A stretch of DNA of 64,000 nt from Achromobacter anxifer (GTDB taxonomy: Bacteria; Pseudomonadota; Gammaproteobacteria; Burkholderiales; Burkholderiaceae_B), in NCBI RefSeq assembly GCF_903652925.1, contig NZ_CAHLAR010000001.1, positions 806,001 through 870,000 of the forward strand, read 5' to 3'. The notes beneath the pieces were generated by a model. That model worked only from the letters and a program-made list of their open reading frames with translations, did no database searches and had not been told where the DNA came from. The position numbers and the translations under genes were made by a program. Below, piece after piece: positions 25,710 through 33,913 of the stretch. The stretch's first letter is position 1. Each line of letters starts with the position of its first letter.

Positions 25710-26498
25710 ATGCCGCCTTTATCGCCGCCCGCGCTGCGCAAGCCGACGCCGGCCTCCTACCTGTTCAGCCATGTGCTTGCGGTCACGCTGGCGCTGGCCT
25801 GCCTGGCCTGGTGGGCCAATGCTTCGGGGCTGGACCTGCGCATCGCACGGGCGCTGTTCGATCCGGCTCTGGATGATTTTCCGCTGCGCTTGAACCGCTG
25901 GCTGGACCTGATCGGCCATCGCATGGTGCTGGCCCTGCCCATCGGGATAGGACTTGCCGCCGTGGGCGTGGCGGCGGCGAGCTATCGCATCCCGGCCTGG
26001 CGGCCGTGGCGCGGACCGGCGCTGGCGCTGGCGGCGACCTGCCTGACCGGGCAGGTGCTGGTGAACCAGCTGAAGCATTACACGACGCTGCCCCGTCCCT
26101 ATGACCTGGATTCCCTGGGCGGCTACACGCCCTATCCGTTGCACTGGTGGACCTGGGTGCGGGCGCAGGCGGGCGGCGCCTTGCCCAGCGGCCATGCCGG
26201 CGCGGGCTATTCGATGTTGACCCTGTATTTCGTCGGCTGGGCGCTGGGGCGTCCCGCCTGGCGCTGGGGCGGGCTGGCGCTGGGGATCGCGGCCGGCGTG
26301 GGTTTTTCCGTGGTGCGCATTCTCCAAGGCGCCCACTTCCTGAGCCAGACGCTCTGGTCCGCGACCTTGCTCTGGTTCCTGGCCGCATTGTTTTTCTATC
26401 CGCTCATCGTGGCCCGTCCTGCTGACGGAGGGCCTAGCCGGAAGTCGCGGAACGCCCTGGGAACGCCCGCCAAGCCTGGCGAAAACGTCGGCGTGTAG
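25710..26498 (+). CDS. PAP2-family membrane phosphatase
   Basis: 262 residues with about six membrane helices. The three acid-phosphatase motifs are visible: 'KHYTTLPRPYDLD' (KX6RP), 'LPSGHAGAGYS' (PSGH) and 'SVVRILQGAHFLSQTLWS' (SRX5HX3D-like, with V-R and Q replacing some consensus positions). The active site would face the periplasm. Related proteins remove phosphate from undecaprenyl pyrophosphate, phosphatidylglycerophosphate or lipid A (LpxE/LpxT-like). It follows the two-component genes by 66 bases in the same direction, hinting at regulated lipid A or carrier-lipid dephosphorylation. The substrate is not assigned. Confidence 0.85.
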   Translation: MPPLSPPALRKPTPASYLFSHVLAVTLALACLAWWANASGLDLRIARALFDPALDDFPLRLNRWLDLIGHRMVLALPIGIGLAAVGVAAASYRIPAWRPWRGPALALAATCLTGQVLVNQLKHYTTLPRPYDLDSLGGYTPYPLHWWTWVRAQAGGALPSGHAGAGYSMLTLYFVGWALGRPAWRWGGLALGIAAGVGFSVVRILQGAHFLSQTLWSATLLWFLAALFFYPLIVARPADGGPSRKSRNALGTPAKPGENVGV

Positions 26499-26607
26499 GA
26501 CGCCGCTGGCGTCATTGCTGGCGCGCAAGCTCGCGGCCGGCCCCAAGTACAATGGGCGCCGACGCTCGACCCTCGGGCCGAGCTCAACCGCTTTCGGATA
26601 ATTCCTG

Positions 26608-27336
26608 ATGAACGCTCCCGCCGATTCTCCCGTCACGCCGCGGCGTCGTCCCCGGAACCTGGCTCAGGGTCTGGTCGACAGCATCACGGAACGCATCCGC
26701 GGCGGTGAAATCCGGCCCGGCGACAAGCTGCCGACCGAGTCCGAGATCATGCGGGAGTTCGGCGTCAGCCGCACCGTGGTGCGCGAGGCGCTGTCCCGGC
26801 TGCAGGCATCGGGCCTGGTCGAGACCCACCACGGCGTGGGCACCTATGCGCTGGAACCCAGTGGTGGCAACGACTTCCGCGTGGATCCCGCCGATATCGC
26901 CACCGTGCGCGATGTGCTGGTGCTGCTGGAATTGCGCATCTGCCTGGAAAGCGAGGCCGCGAGCCTGGCCGCGGCCCGGCGCAACCAGGCGCAGCTGCAT
27001 GAGATGCGGCGCGCGTTGGATGCTTTCCGGAGCGCGCTGGACACCAGCGGCGATACGGTCACGCCGGATTTCCAATTCCATCTGCTGGTTGCCCAAGCCA
27101 CGGGCAACCGCTATTTCGCGGATCTCATGTCGCATCTGGGGTCTGCCATCATTCCGCGCACCCGCATCAATTCCGCGAAATTCGCTCACGAGGATCGCGC
27201 CGCCTACCTGGAACGCGTGAACCTGGAGCACGAGGACATCTACGGCGCCATCCTGCGCCAGGATGCGGAGGCCGCGCGCGCGGCCATGCGCACGCATCTG
27301 AGCAACAGCCGCGAGCGCCTGCGGCGCGCCCAGTAG
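26608..27336 (+). CDS. GntR-family (FadR subfamily) transcriptional regulator
   Basis: 242 residues. The N-terminal winged helix (about 10-75) has 'RIRGGEIRPGDKLPTESEIMREFGVSRTVVREALSRLQASGLV', a textbook GntR sequence, read here in overlapping parts. The helical FCD ligand domain follows, with 'LELRICLESEAASLAA' and the metal-type histidines around 'FQFHLLVAQATGNRYF'. FadR-type regulators usually control sugar-acid or organic-acid catabolism. No catabolic operon adjoins it; the flanking genes encode membrane phosphatases, so its target is unknown. Confidence 0.9.
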   Translation: MNAPADSPVTPRRRPRNLAQGLVDSITERIRGGEIRPGDKLPTESEIMREFGVSRTVVREALSRLQASGLVETHHGVGTYALEPSGGNDFRVDPADIATVRDVLVLLELRICLESEAASLAAARRNQAQLHEMRRALDAFRSALDTSGDTVTPDFQFHLLVAQATGNRYFADLMSHLGSAIIPRTRINSAKFAHEDRAAYLERVNLEHEDIYGAILRQDAEAARAAMRTHLSNSRERLRRAQ

Positions 27337-27358
27337 CGCTGCGGCCGGCCGGTGCCCC

Positions 27359-27391
27359 ACGCGCAAAACCGCGTTAACCTTTGCGCGTTTT
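27359..27391 (+). terminator. probable terminator after the GntR regulator
   Basis: ACGCGCAAA (27359-27367) pairs perfectly with TTTGCGCGT (27380-27388) across a 12-base loop and is followed by TTT, ending four T in all. Confidence 0.5.
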
Positions 27392-27488
27392 CATCTTTCG
27401 GACGACGAGGCGGCATGGCTCTGCTCGGCACATACGGCGGCATCTTTTCATCTGAGCGGGTCTTCCCGCGCCAGCGGAGGGCCGTCGC

Positions 27489-29384
27489 ATGCGCCGTCTG
27501 ACGCTAAGGTTCATTATTGCCATCCTGGCGCTGCTGACGCTGTCGCGCCTGAGCCTGGCCTTCTGGATGTGGGACCGGGTGGAGGCGGCCGGCGGGTTGG
27601 CGCCGCTGCTGCTGGGCGGGCTGCGCATCGATGTCTGCCTGCTGTCCATGGTGATCGCGCTGCCGGCGGTGTTCTCGCCCTGGTTTGGGCACAGGCCGCT
27701 GGCGGCCCGCATCACGGCCTGGTGGTTCCGCGTCTGGTGGATGCTGTATGTGCTGCTGGAAGTTTCCACGCCGCAGTTCATCGCGGAGTACGACACCCGG
27801 CCCAACCGGCTCTATTTCATCTATCTGCTCAACCCGAAGGAAGTCGGTTCGATGCTGTGGCAGGGCTACAAGGGCGTGCTGCTGGCGGCCTTCGTGGTGC
27901 TGGCGCTGGCGGCCTGGTTGTCGGTCCGGCTGTTCCCCTCGCGCGTGCGCGATCCCTTCATGTCGTGGTGGAAGCGGCCGGTGGCCTCGTTCGTGATCCT
28001 GGCGCTGGTGGTCCTGGGCGCGCGCGGCACGCTGGAACACCGTCCGATCAATCCGGCCAAGGTCGCCTACAGTTCCGATTCCATGGTCAATGCGCTGGCG
28101 CTGAATTCGCTGTACAGCGTGTTCGACGCGGCCTACCGGATGCGCGACGAGCGTTCATCGGCGGCGATGTATCCGAAGATGGCCGTGGACCAGATGAACG
28201 CCATCGTGCGCGAGACGGCGGGGCTGACCGGCGCGCCGCTGGATCCGCGCTATCCCAGCCTGCATGAGCAGAAGGCCACGGTGCGCCGGGACAAGCCGCT
28301 GAACGTGGTGATCATCCTGCAGGAGAGTCTGGGCGCGCAGTATGTGGGCAGTCTGGGCGGACGCGACCTGACGCCCAATATCGACAGGCTGGGCAAGGAG
28401 GGCTGGATGTTCCATCGGGCCTATGCGACGGGCACGCGCTCGGTGCGGGGCATCGAGGCGGTCACGGCGGGTTTCCTGCCCAGCGTGGCCGACGCGGTGG
28501 TGAAGTTGCCGCGTTCGCAGACGGGCTTCTTCACGTTGGCGCAGGTGCTGCGCAAGCATGGCTTCCATTCGCGCTTCGTCTACGGCGGGGAGTCGCACTT
28601 CGACAATATGCGGGCGTTCTTCCTGGGCAATGGTTTCGACGAGGTCGTGGACCGGCCGAAGTTCGTGAATCCGGTGTTCGAGGGTTCCTGGGGGGCGTCG
28701 GACGAAGACATGTTCAACCAGGTGGACCGGCTGCTGCGCGCGGATGGCGACAAGCCGGTGTTCACCCTGGCTTTCTCGGTGTCCAACCATTCGCCTTGGG
28801 AGTATCCGGAAGGGCGCATCAAGCCTGTGGGCGATCCGGCGACGGTGGACAACACGGTGCGCTATGCGGACTGGGCGCTGGGGCAGTTCTTCGACAAGGC
28901 GCGCCAGGCGCCTTACTGGGACAACACGGTATTCCTGGTGATCGCGGACCATGATTCGCGCGTTTATGGCTCCATTCCCGTGCCGGTGCGGCATTTCCAG
29001 ATTCCTGCGTTGATCCTGGGGGCGGGCATCGCGCCGCGGCAGGACGAGCGGCTAGTGAGCCAGATCGACATGGCGCCGACCTTGCTGTCGCTGATCGGGC
29101 TGGACAACGTGAATCCGATGCTGGGCGCGGATCTGACGCAGCGGGATCCGAACCGGGCGATGATGCAGTACGCGGATAATTTCGGGTATCTGCGGGGGGA
29201 TCAGCTGCTGGTGCTGGAGCCTTCCAAGGCGCCGCGGCAGTTCCGGTATGAGGCGGCGCCTGTGGGGCGGGATGAGGTTTATGCGCCGGTGGAGCCGTTG
29301 GATGCGGGGCTTTCTGATGTGGCGTTGGCGCATGGCTTGTGGGCTAGTTGGGCTTATCGGGAAGAGCGGTATCGGTTGCCTTGA
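27489..29384 (+). CDS. LtaS-like sulfatase-fold membrane phospho-transferase
   Basis: 631 residues. Five N-terminal membrane helices (within about 1-190) are followed by an alkaline-phosphatase-superfamily periplasmic domain. Motifs include 'VVIILQESLGAQYVGSLGG' (metal ligand Glu), 'YATGTRSVRGIEAV' with the probable nucleophile threonine, 'FVYGGESHFDN' and 'FLVIADHDSRVYG' (metal-binding D-H). In Gram-negatives such proteins transfer glycerol phosphate or phosphoethanolamine to periplasmic glycans or lipid A (OpgB-, EptA-like families). The 'ADHDSRVYG' form is typical of the LTA-synthase-like group. The exact group transferred is not decided. Confidence 0.86.
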   Translation: MRRLTLRFIIAILALLTLSRLSLAFWMWDRVEAAGGLAPLLLGGLRIDVCLLSMVIALPAVFSPWFGHRPLAARITAWWFRVWWMLYVLLEVSTPQFIAEYDTRPNRLYFIYLLNPKEVGSMLWQGYKGVLLAAFVVLALAAWLSVRLFPSRVRDPFMSWWKRPVASFVILALVVLGARGTLEHRPINPAKVAYSSDSMVNALALNSLYSVFDAAYRMRDERSSAAMYPKMAVDQMNAIVRETAGLTGAPLDPRYPSLHEQKATVRRDKPLNVVIILQESLGAQYVGSLGGRDLTPNIDRLGKEGWMFHRAYATGTRSVRGIEAVTAGFLPSVADAVVKLPRSQTGFFTLAQVLRKHGFHSRFVYGGESHFDNMRAFFLGNGFDEVVDRPKFVNPVFEGSWGASDEDMFNQVDRLLRADGDKPVFTLAFSVSNHSPWEYPEGRIKPVGDPATVDNTVRYADWALGQFFDKARQAPYWDNTVFLVIADHDSRVYGSIPVPVRHFQIPALILGAGIAPRQDERLVSQIDMAPTLLSLIGLDNVNPMLGADLTQRDPNRAMMQYADNFGYLRGDQLLVLEPSKAPRQFRYEAAPVGRDEVYAPVEPLDAGLSDVALAHGLWASWAYREERYRLP

Positions 29385-29786
29385 TGCGGTTCTTAAGGCG
29401 CTTGGGGCGTCGGGGGCCTGGGGCGCGCGGGGCAACGATTGCGGTCCGGAGCCTTCGCTCCGGACTTCCCCTGCGTCATCTTCGTCACCGCCTTTGGCGG
29501 TTCCTTCAGATTCCCTCGGGCTTATCGAACGCCCCGCGCGCCCCAGGCCCCCGACGCCCCAAGCTCCAGTGTTTGAAACTTGACGGTTGCCGGGGCGAGT
29601 CGTGTGCTTGGCATTCTTGGCGCTAGCGGGGTGTGGTGGAGGGGCTTGTGGGGCCCGTTTCATGAGGCCGCCCGGACGGCCTCATGAAACATACGTGGTG
29701 TCTTGCGGTGGCCGATGCCGCTGCGCGTGGGGGCGGGGTTGATTCTGCGCAAGTTGGGATTTTGTTGAAGGTAGGAAACTGGGGAT
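29385..29786. repeat. 402-base gap with a large inverted-repeat element and a second hairpin
   Basis: No credible gene. A perfect 34-bp inverted repeat has its left arm at 29400-29433 and right arm at 29531-29564. Between them are two further hairpins: a 9-bp stem GTCCGGAGC (29444-29452)/GCTCCGGAC (29457-29465) with CTTC loop, and ACCGCC (29487-29492)/GGCGGT (29496-29501). About 90 bases downstream is another perfect 14-bp hairpin, GTTTCATGAGGCCG (29657-29670)/CGGCCTCATGAAAC (29677-29690), with a CCCGGA loop. None ends in a T-run. The first looks like a non-coding mobile or structural repeat; the second like an operator or transcript end. Confidence 0.8.
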
Positions 29787-31007
29787 ATGACTATTTCTGA
29801 ATCGTCTTTGGGGGAGGTTCGCGCTGCTGCTACAGCTACCGCTGCTACCTCTACAGCCTCCGCCGTCGCTACAGCTACAACCCCTGCTGGGGCCACAGCA
29901 ACAACAACTGCTGCTGCCTCTATCCCCCCTGCCGTCGCCATAGCTACAGCCTCTGCTGCCGCTGCAAATACTGCTCCTGCTGCTTCTAGTGCGGCTGCTA
30001 CTGCCGCTGCTGCCACGGCTACTGCTGCTGCCGGCGCTGAATCAAACACTCTTTCTTCCAAGGATTCCGTTCGGCGCCGCGTGCTGCCCTTGCCGCGCGG
30101 GCGGTTCGGATGGGTGACGGGTGTCGTCAGTACCGTCTGGCTGGCGGCCAGCACGGTGTTCTGGTGCTTGCTGCTGTTTCCGCTGGCCTTGTTGAAGCTG
30201 CTGCTGCCGTTCGCGGCGGTCAGGAGGGGGATCGATCCGGTGCTCAATGCCATCGCGACGGCCTGGGTGTCGTGCAATGCGGGGTGGCTGGCGAGGATCC
30301 AGGATGTTGCCTGGGACGTGCAGGGCAATGCGGGGCTGCGTTACGCGGACTGGTATCTGGTCAATTGCAATCACCAGTCATGGGTGGATATCTTCGTGCT
30401 GCAGCAGTCGTTGAACCGGCGCATTCCGTTGCTGAAGTTCTTCCTGAAGCAGCAGCTGATCTATGTGCCGGTGATCGGGCTGGCCTGGTGGGCGCTGGAT
30501 TTTCCGTTCATGAAGCGCCATGGCAAGGCGGCGCTGCGGCGCAATCCGGATCTGGGGCGGCAGGACCAGGAAACGGCGCGGCGGGCTTGCGCGAAGTTTT
30601 CGCTGGTGCCGACCAGCGTGATGGTGTTTGCGGAGGGCACGCGCTTCAGTCCTGCCAAGCGCGATGCGCAGGGGGCGCCGTACCGTCATCTGCTAAAGCC
30701 CAAGGCGGGCGGGCTGGCGGTGGCCTTGAATGCGATGGGCAAGCGGTTTCGCTCGATGGTGGACGTGACGATCGTCTATCCGGATGGCGCGCCCAGTTTC
30801 TGGGATCTGGCCTGCGGCCGCGCCGGGCGGGTGCTGGTGCGCATGCGGCAGTTGCCGGTGCCGCCGGAGTTCTGCGAGGGCGACTACTCCGGCGACAAGG
30901 CTTTCCGCACGACCTTTCATCACTGGCTGGGCCAGCAGTGGCAGGCCAAGGACGATGAGATCGAGGCGTTGACGGCGCCCGCCAGGGCGGACGCCGACGC
31001 GGTTTAG
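29787..31007 (+). CDS. 1-acylglycerol-3-phosphate-type acyltransferase with an Ala/Thr-rich N-terminus
   Basis: 406 residues if started at 29787. Residues from about 110 on form a PlsC-like acyltransferase: a membrane helix near 'VWLAASTVFWCLLLFPLALL', 'NCNHQSWVDIFVLQ' (NHX4D catalytic motif), 'PFMKRHGKAALRRNP' and 'VMVFAEGTRFSPAKR' (EGTR motif). The YihG-like branch acylates lysophosphatidate or other lysolipids at the inner membrane. Residues 12-90 are almost only Ala, Thr and Ser, encoded by GCT, ACA, ACT and TCT codons that neighbours avoid. The true start may be downstream, for example GTG 30080, leaving a normal-length enzyme. Its end overlaps fahA by four bases, convergently. Confidence 0.82.
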   Translation: MTISESSLGEVRAAATATAATSTASAVATATTPAGATATTTAAASIPPAVAIATASAAAANTAPAASSAAATAAAATATAAAGAESNTLSSKDSVRRRVLPLPRGRFGWVTGVVSTVWLAASTVFWCLLLFPLALLKLLLPFAAVRRGIDPVLNAIATAWVSCNAGWLARIQDVAWDVQGNAGLRYADWYLVNCNHQSWVDIFVLQQSLNRRIPLLKFFLKQQLIYVPVIGLAWWALDFPFMKRHGKAALRRNPDLGRQDQETARRACAKFSLVPTSVMVFAEGTRFSPAKRDAQGAPYRHLLKPKAGGLAVALNAMGKRFRSMVDVTIVYPDGAPSFWDLACGRAGRVLVRMRQLPVPPEFCEGDYSGDKAFRTTFHHWLGQQWQAKDDEIEALTAPARADADAV

Positions 31008-32320
31008 GCGCGGGCCGGCAGGACCGTGCCGGAGCATGCGCCGAAACCGATGCGCGGATAGCCAGCCTTCACGCATTCGGCGCGGATGATGACCTGGTCG
31101 CCATCCTGCAGGAACGTGCGCTTTTCGCCCCAGGGCAGGTCGATCGCCTGCTTGCCGCCGTTGCTCAGTTCGAGCAGCGAGCCGGCTTCCGAGGGTTGCG
31201 GGCCGGACAGGGTGCCGGTGCCCAGCATGTCGCCCGGTTGCAGGTTGCAGCCGTTGACGGTGTGGTGCGTGATCAGCTGGGCCACGTTCCAGTAGGCGTC
31301 TCGGAAGTTGCTGCGCGACAGGAAGGCGGGCGGCTGCTTGTCGGCGCGCGATTTCTCGGTGGTCAGCAGCACTTCCATCTGCACGTCGAAGGCGCCCTTG
31401 GCGCGGTTGGCGTCGGAGGCCAGGTAGGGCAGGGGCTGAGGCTCGCCGGCGCCGCGGATCCACTGCGTGCGGAACGGCTCCAGCGCTTCCATGGTGACGA
31501 TCCAGGGCGAGATCGTGGAGGCGAAGTTCTTGGAGAGGAAGGGGCCCAGGGGCTGGTATTCCCAGGCCTGGATGTCGCGCGCGGACCAGTCGTTCAGGAT
31601 GCACAGGCCGAACACGTGCGAATCGGCTTCGGCCAGCGGGATGCGGTCGCCCTGGGCGTTGCCGGAGCCGACGAAGATGCCCAGTTCCAGTTCGTAGTCC
31701 AGGCGGGCGCAGGGACCGAATTGCGGCGCTTCGCCTTCATTGGCGGGGCGGGTCTGGCCCACGGGGCGGGGGAACTTCTGGTCCACGCCGATGCTGGAGG
31801 CGCGGCCGTGGTAGCCGATGGGCACCCACTTGTAGTTCGGCAGCAGGGGATTGTCGGGGCGGAATTGCTTGCCCACGGCGGTGGCGTGGTGCACCGAGAT
31901 GTAGAAGTCGGTGTAGTCGCCGATGCGGGCGGGCGTGGTGTATTCGGCGTCGGCCTGGGCGACCAGCAGCGGCTCGACAGTGCCGCGCAGGGCGGCGCCT
32001 TCGCGTAGCGCGCGCGACAAGGCCAGGCGCAGGGCGCTCCAGTGGGCCTGGCCGAGGGCCATCAGGGCGTTCAGGCTGTCCGTGGCGCAGGCGGCCAGGG
32101 CTTCGGCGGCCGGGCCTTCGAAGGGCTGCTTGGCGGCCAGCGCGGCCAGGTCCAGGATCTGGTCGCCGATGGCCACGCCGGGGCGGAACGATTCCGTGGA
32201 GCCCTTGCGGCGGAAGGCGGCGTAGGGCAGGTTCTGCACCGGGAAATCCGACTCGCCGGTGTTGGCGCTGGCGATCCAGCTCTTCAGGGACGGGTCGTGG
32301 GTTTCATTGATGGTGGTCAT
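31004..32320 (-). CDS. fahA: fumarylacetoacetase
   Basis: 438 residues. It hydrolyses fumarylacetoacetate to fumarate and acetoacetate, the last step of tyrosine/homogentisate breakdown. Family signs: the SH3-like N-terminal part 'FPVQNLPYAAFRRKG', the catalytic 'DYTDFYISVHHATAVGKQFRP', the metal-binding 'LDYELELGIFVG' and 'LNDWSARDIQAWEYQPLGPF', and C-terminal 'GDMLGTGTLSGP'. The length matches the eukaryote-like full-size family. It lies 125 bases downstream of hmgA on the same strand, with a 12-bp hairpin in the gap. No maleylacetoacetate isomerase gene is in the window. Confidence 0.96.
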   Translation of the reverse strand: MTTINETHDPSLKSWIASANTGESDFPVQNLPYAAFRRKGSTESFRPGVAIGDQILDLAALAAKQPFEGPAAEALAACATDSLNALMALGQAHWSALRLALSRALREGAALRGTVEPLLVAQADAEYTTPARIGDYTDFYISVHHATAVGKQFRPDNPLLPNYKWVPIGYHGRASSIGVDQKFPRPVGQTRPANEGEAPQFGPCARLDYELELGIFVGSGNAQGDRIPLAEADSHVFGLCILNDWSARDIQAWEYQPLGPFLSKNFASTISPWIVTMEALEPFRTQWIRGAGEPQPLPYLASDANRAKGAFDVQMEVLLTTEKSRADKQPPAFLSRSNFRDAYWNVAQLITHHTVNGCNLQPGDMLGTGTLSGPQPSEAGSLLELSNGGKQAIDLPWGEKRTFLQDGDQVIIRAECVKAGYPRIGFGACSGTVLPARA

Positions 32321-32390
32321 GGCTGCGTGTCTCTTTCAGTGTGGTTATGCGGTGGCTGAGCGCAGGGCGCCGGAAAAAGCCAAATGCCAA

Positions 32391-32418
32391 GCGGCGATGA
32401 GCTTGCGCTCATCGCCGC
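32391..32418 (-). promoter_or_regulatory. perfect hairpin in the hmgA-fahA gap
   Basis: GCGGCGATGAGC (32391-32402) and GCTCATCGCCGC (32407-32418) form a perfect 12-bp stem with a TTGC loop. On the minus-strand transcript it sits just after hmgA and before fahA. The sequence after it in that direction is TTGGCATTTGGC, not a T-run, so mRNA protection or differential expression is more likely than strict termination. Confidence 0.5.
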
Positions 32419-32445
32419 GGGCGTGGAAAGCGGGGATATCCTGCG

Positions 32446-33744
32446 TCACGCCTTGCTGGGGTCGAAATGCTTGGCGATGCCCTGCCAGCACCGGTAGTAG
32501 TCGCCCTGCAATTCTACCGAGGCCAGCGCCTGCTCCGTGGGGCGGATGACGCGTCGCGTCTCGAACATGAACGCCATCGTGTCGCGGATGTAGTGGGCCG
32601 TGCTGGTGTCGGCGTGGGAGGCCTTCTCGAAGGTTTCGGCGTCGGGGCCGTGGCCGCTCATGCAGTTGTGCAGGCTGGCGCCGCCCGGCGCGAAACCTTC
32701 GGCCTTGGCGTCGTAGACGCCCTGTATCAGGCCCATGAATTCGCTGGCGATATTGCGGTGGAACCAGGGCGGACGGAAGGTGTTTTCCATGGCCAGGATG
32801 CGCGGCGGGAAGATCGCGAAGTCCATGTTGGCCGTGCCCGGGGTATCCGATGGCGCGGTCAGGACCGTGAAGATCGAGGGATCGGGATGGTCGTAGCTGA
32901 TGGAGCCGATGGTGTTGAAGTTGCGCAGGTCGTACTTGTACGGGGCATGCGTGCCGTGCCAGGCCACCACGTCCAGCGGCGAATGCCCGATGGCCGCGCG
33001 CCAGAAGCCGCCGGTGAACTTGGCGATCAGTTCAAAGTCGCCTTCCAGGTCTTCGTACCAGGCCACTGGCGTCTTGAAGTCGCGGGCATTGGCCAGGCAG
33101 TTCGAGCCGATGGGGCCCAGTTCGGGCAGGCGCAAGGCCGCGCCGAAGTTTTCCAGCATGTAGCCGCGCGCGCTGCCGTCCAGCAGTTCCACACGGAAGC
33201 GCACGCCGCGCGGGATGACGGCGATTTCCAGCGGTTCCAGGTCGATCAGGCCGAGTTCCGTGGCCAGGCGCAGGCGGCCTTGCTGCGGCACCAGCAGCAG
33301 CTCGCCGTCGGCGTTGTAGAAGTAGCGTCCCTGCATCGAGCGGTTGGCCGCGTACAGATGGATGCCCACGCCGCCCTGCTCGTCGGGGCCGCCGTTGCCG
33401 CCCCAGGTCTTCACGCCTTCCAGGAAGTCGGTAGGGGCGGTGGGGATGGGTAGCGGGCTCCAGCGCAGCTGGTTCGGCGTCACGGGGCCATGGCCGAAGG
33501 CGCTTTGCCAGCCGGCGGCGCCATCAAAGGCCTCGAACGGCTTGTGCTGCGCGCCCGGGCGAATGCGGTAGAGCCAGGAGCGGCGGTTTTCGCTGCGCGG
33601 CGCGGTGAAGGCGGTACCGGACAGTTGTTCGGCGTACAGGCCGTAGGGGCATTGCTGGGGCGAATTGCGGCCCAGCGGCAGCGCGCCGGGCAGGGCCTCG
33701 GTGGCGCAATCGTTGCCGAAGCCGGTCTGGTATTGCAGTTCCAT
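32446..33744 (-). CDS. hmgA: homogentisate 1,2-dioxygenase
   Basis: 432 residues from ATG 33744, which is preceded by GGAGGATT; longer in-frame extensions lack family similarity. It cleaves the ring of homogentisate to maleylacetoacetate using Fe(II) and O2. The start '[19 protein letters not shown]' and 'RSWLYRIRP' are characteristic. Metal-site segments include '[18 protein letters not shown]' and '[19 protein letters not shown]'. It probably forms an operon with fahA and is divergent from the LysR gene at 33914, its likely regulator. Confidence 0.97.
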   Translation of the reverse strand: MELQYQTGFGNDCATEALPGALPLGRNSPQQCPYGLYAEQLSGTAFTAPRSENRRSWLYRIRPGAQHKPFEAFDGAAGWQSAFGHGPVTPNQLRWSPLPIPTAPTDFLEGVKTWGGNGGPDEQGGVGIHLYAANRSMQGRYFYNADGELLLVPQQGRLRLATELGLIDLEPLEIAVIPRGVRFRVELLDGSARGYMLENFGAALRLPELGPIGSNCLANARDFKTPVAWYEDLEGDFELIAKFTGGFWRAAIGHSPLDVVAWHGTHAPYKYDLRNFNTIGSISYDHPDPSIFTVLTAPSDTPGTANMDFAIFPPRILAMENTFRPPWFHRNIASEFMGLIQGVYDAKAEGFAPGGASLHNCMSGHGPDAETFEKASHADTSTAHYIRDTMAFMFETRRVIRPTEQALASVELQGDYYRCWQGIAKHFDPSKA

Positions 33745-33858
33745 GGAATCCTCCTGGGCGGCGGCGCGGTGCTTGGCCGCGCGGCCTGATGCGGGTGGCC
33801 CGCAAGGAAGGGTTCCGCGGGGCCGATACGTCATTGTCGGAAAAAATCCCCGCTAAGG

Positions 33859-33901
33859 CTATGGGAATGCAAAAATAGAGACTATAAATTTTGTGAATAG
33901 T
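33859..33901. promoter_or_regulatory. two LysR-type binding boxes before hmgA and the LysR gene
   Basis: ACTAT (33881-33885) and ATAGT (33897-33901) are perfect inverted arms separated by 11 bases, the classical T-N11-A LysR box. Twenty bases to the left a second pair, CTAT (33859-33862) and ATAG (33875-33878), has the same arms with 12-base spacing. The 43-bp AT-rich block lies in the 169-base divergent region, directly over the regulator's leader, as expected for autoregulation with activation of hmgA. Confidence 0.65.
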
Positions 33902-33913
33902 AGGGGGGTGAGC

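Noticed and set aside
29660-30328. Minus-strand frame opposite the start of the acyltransferase
   Set aside because: It translates the same Ala/Thr-type repeat in reverse as Ala/Val-rich sequence and has no family features.
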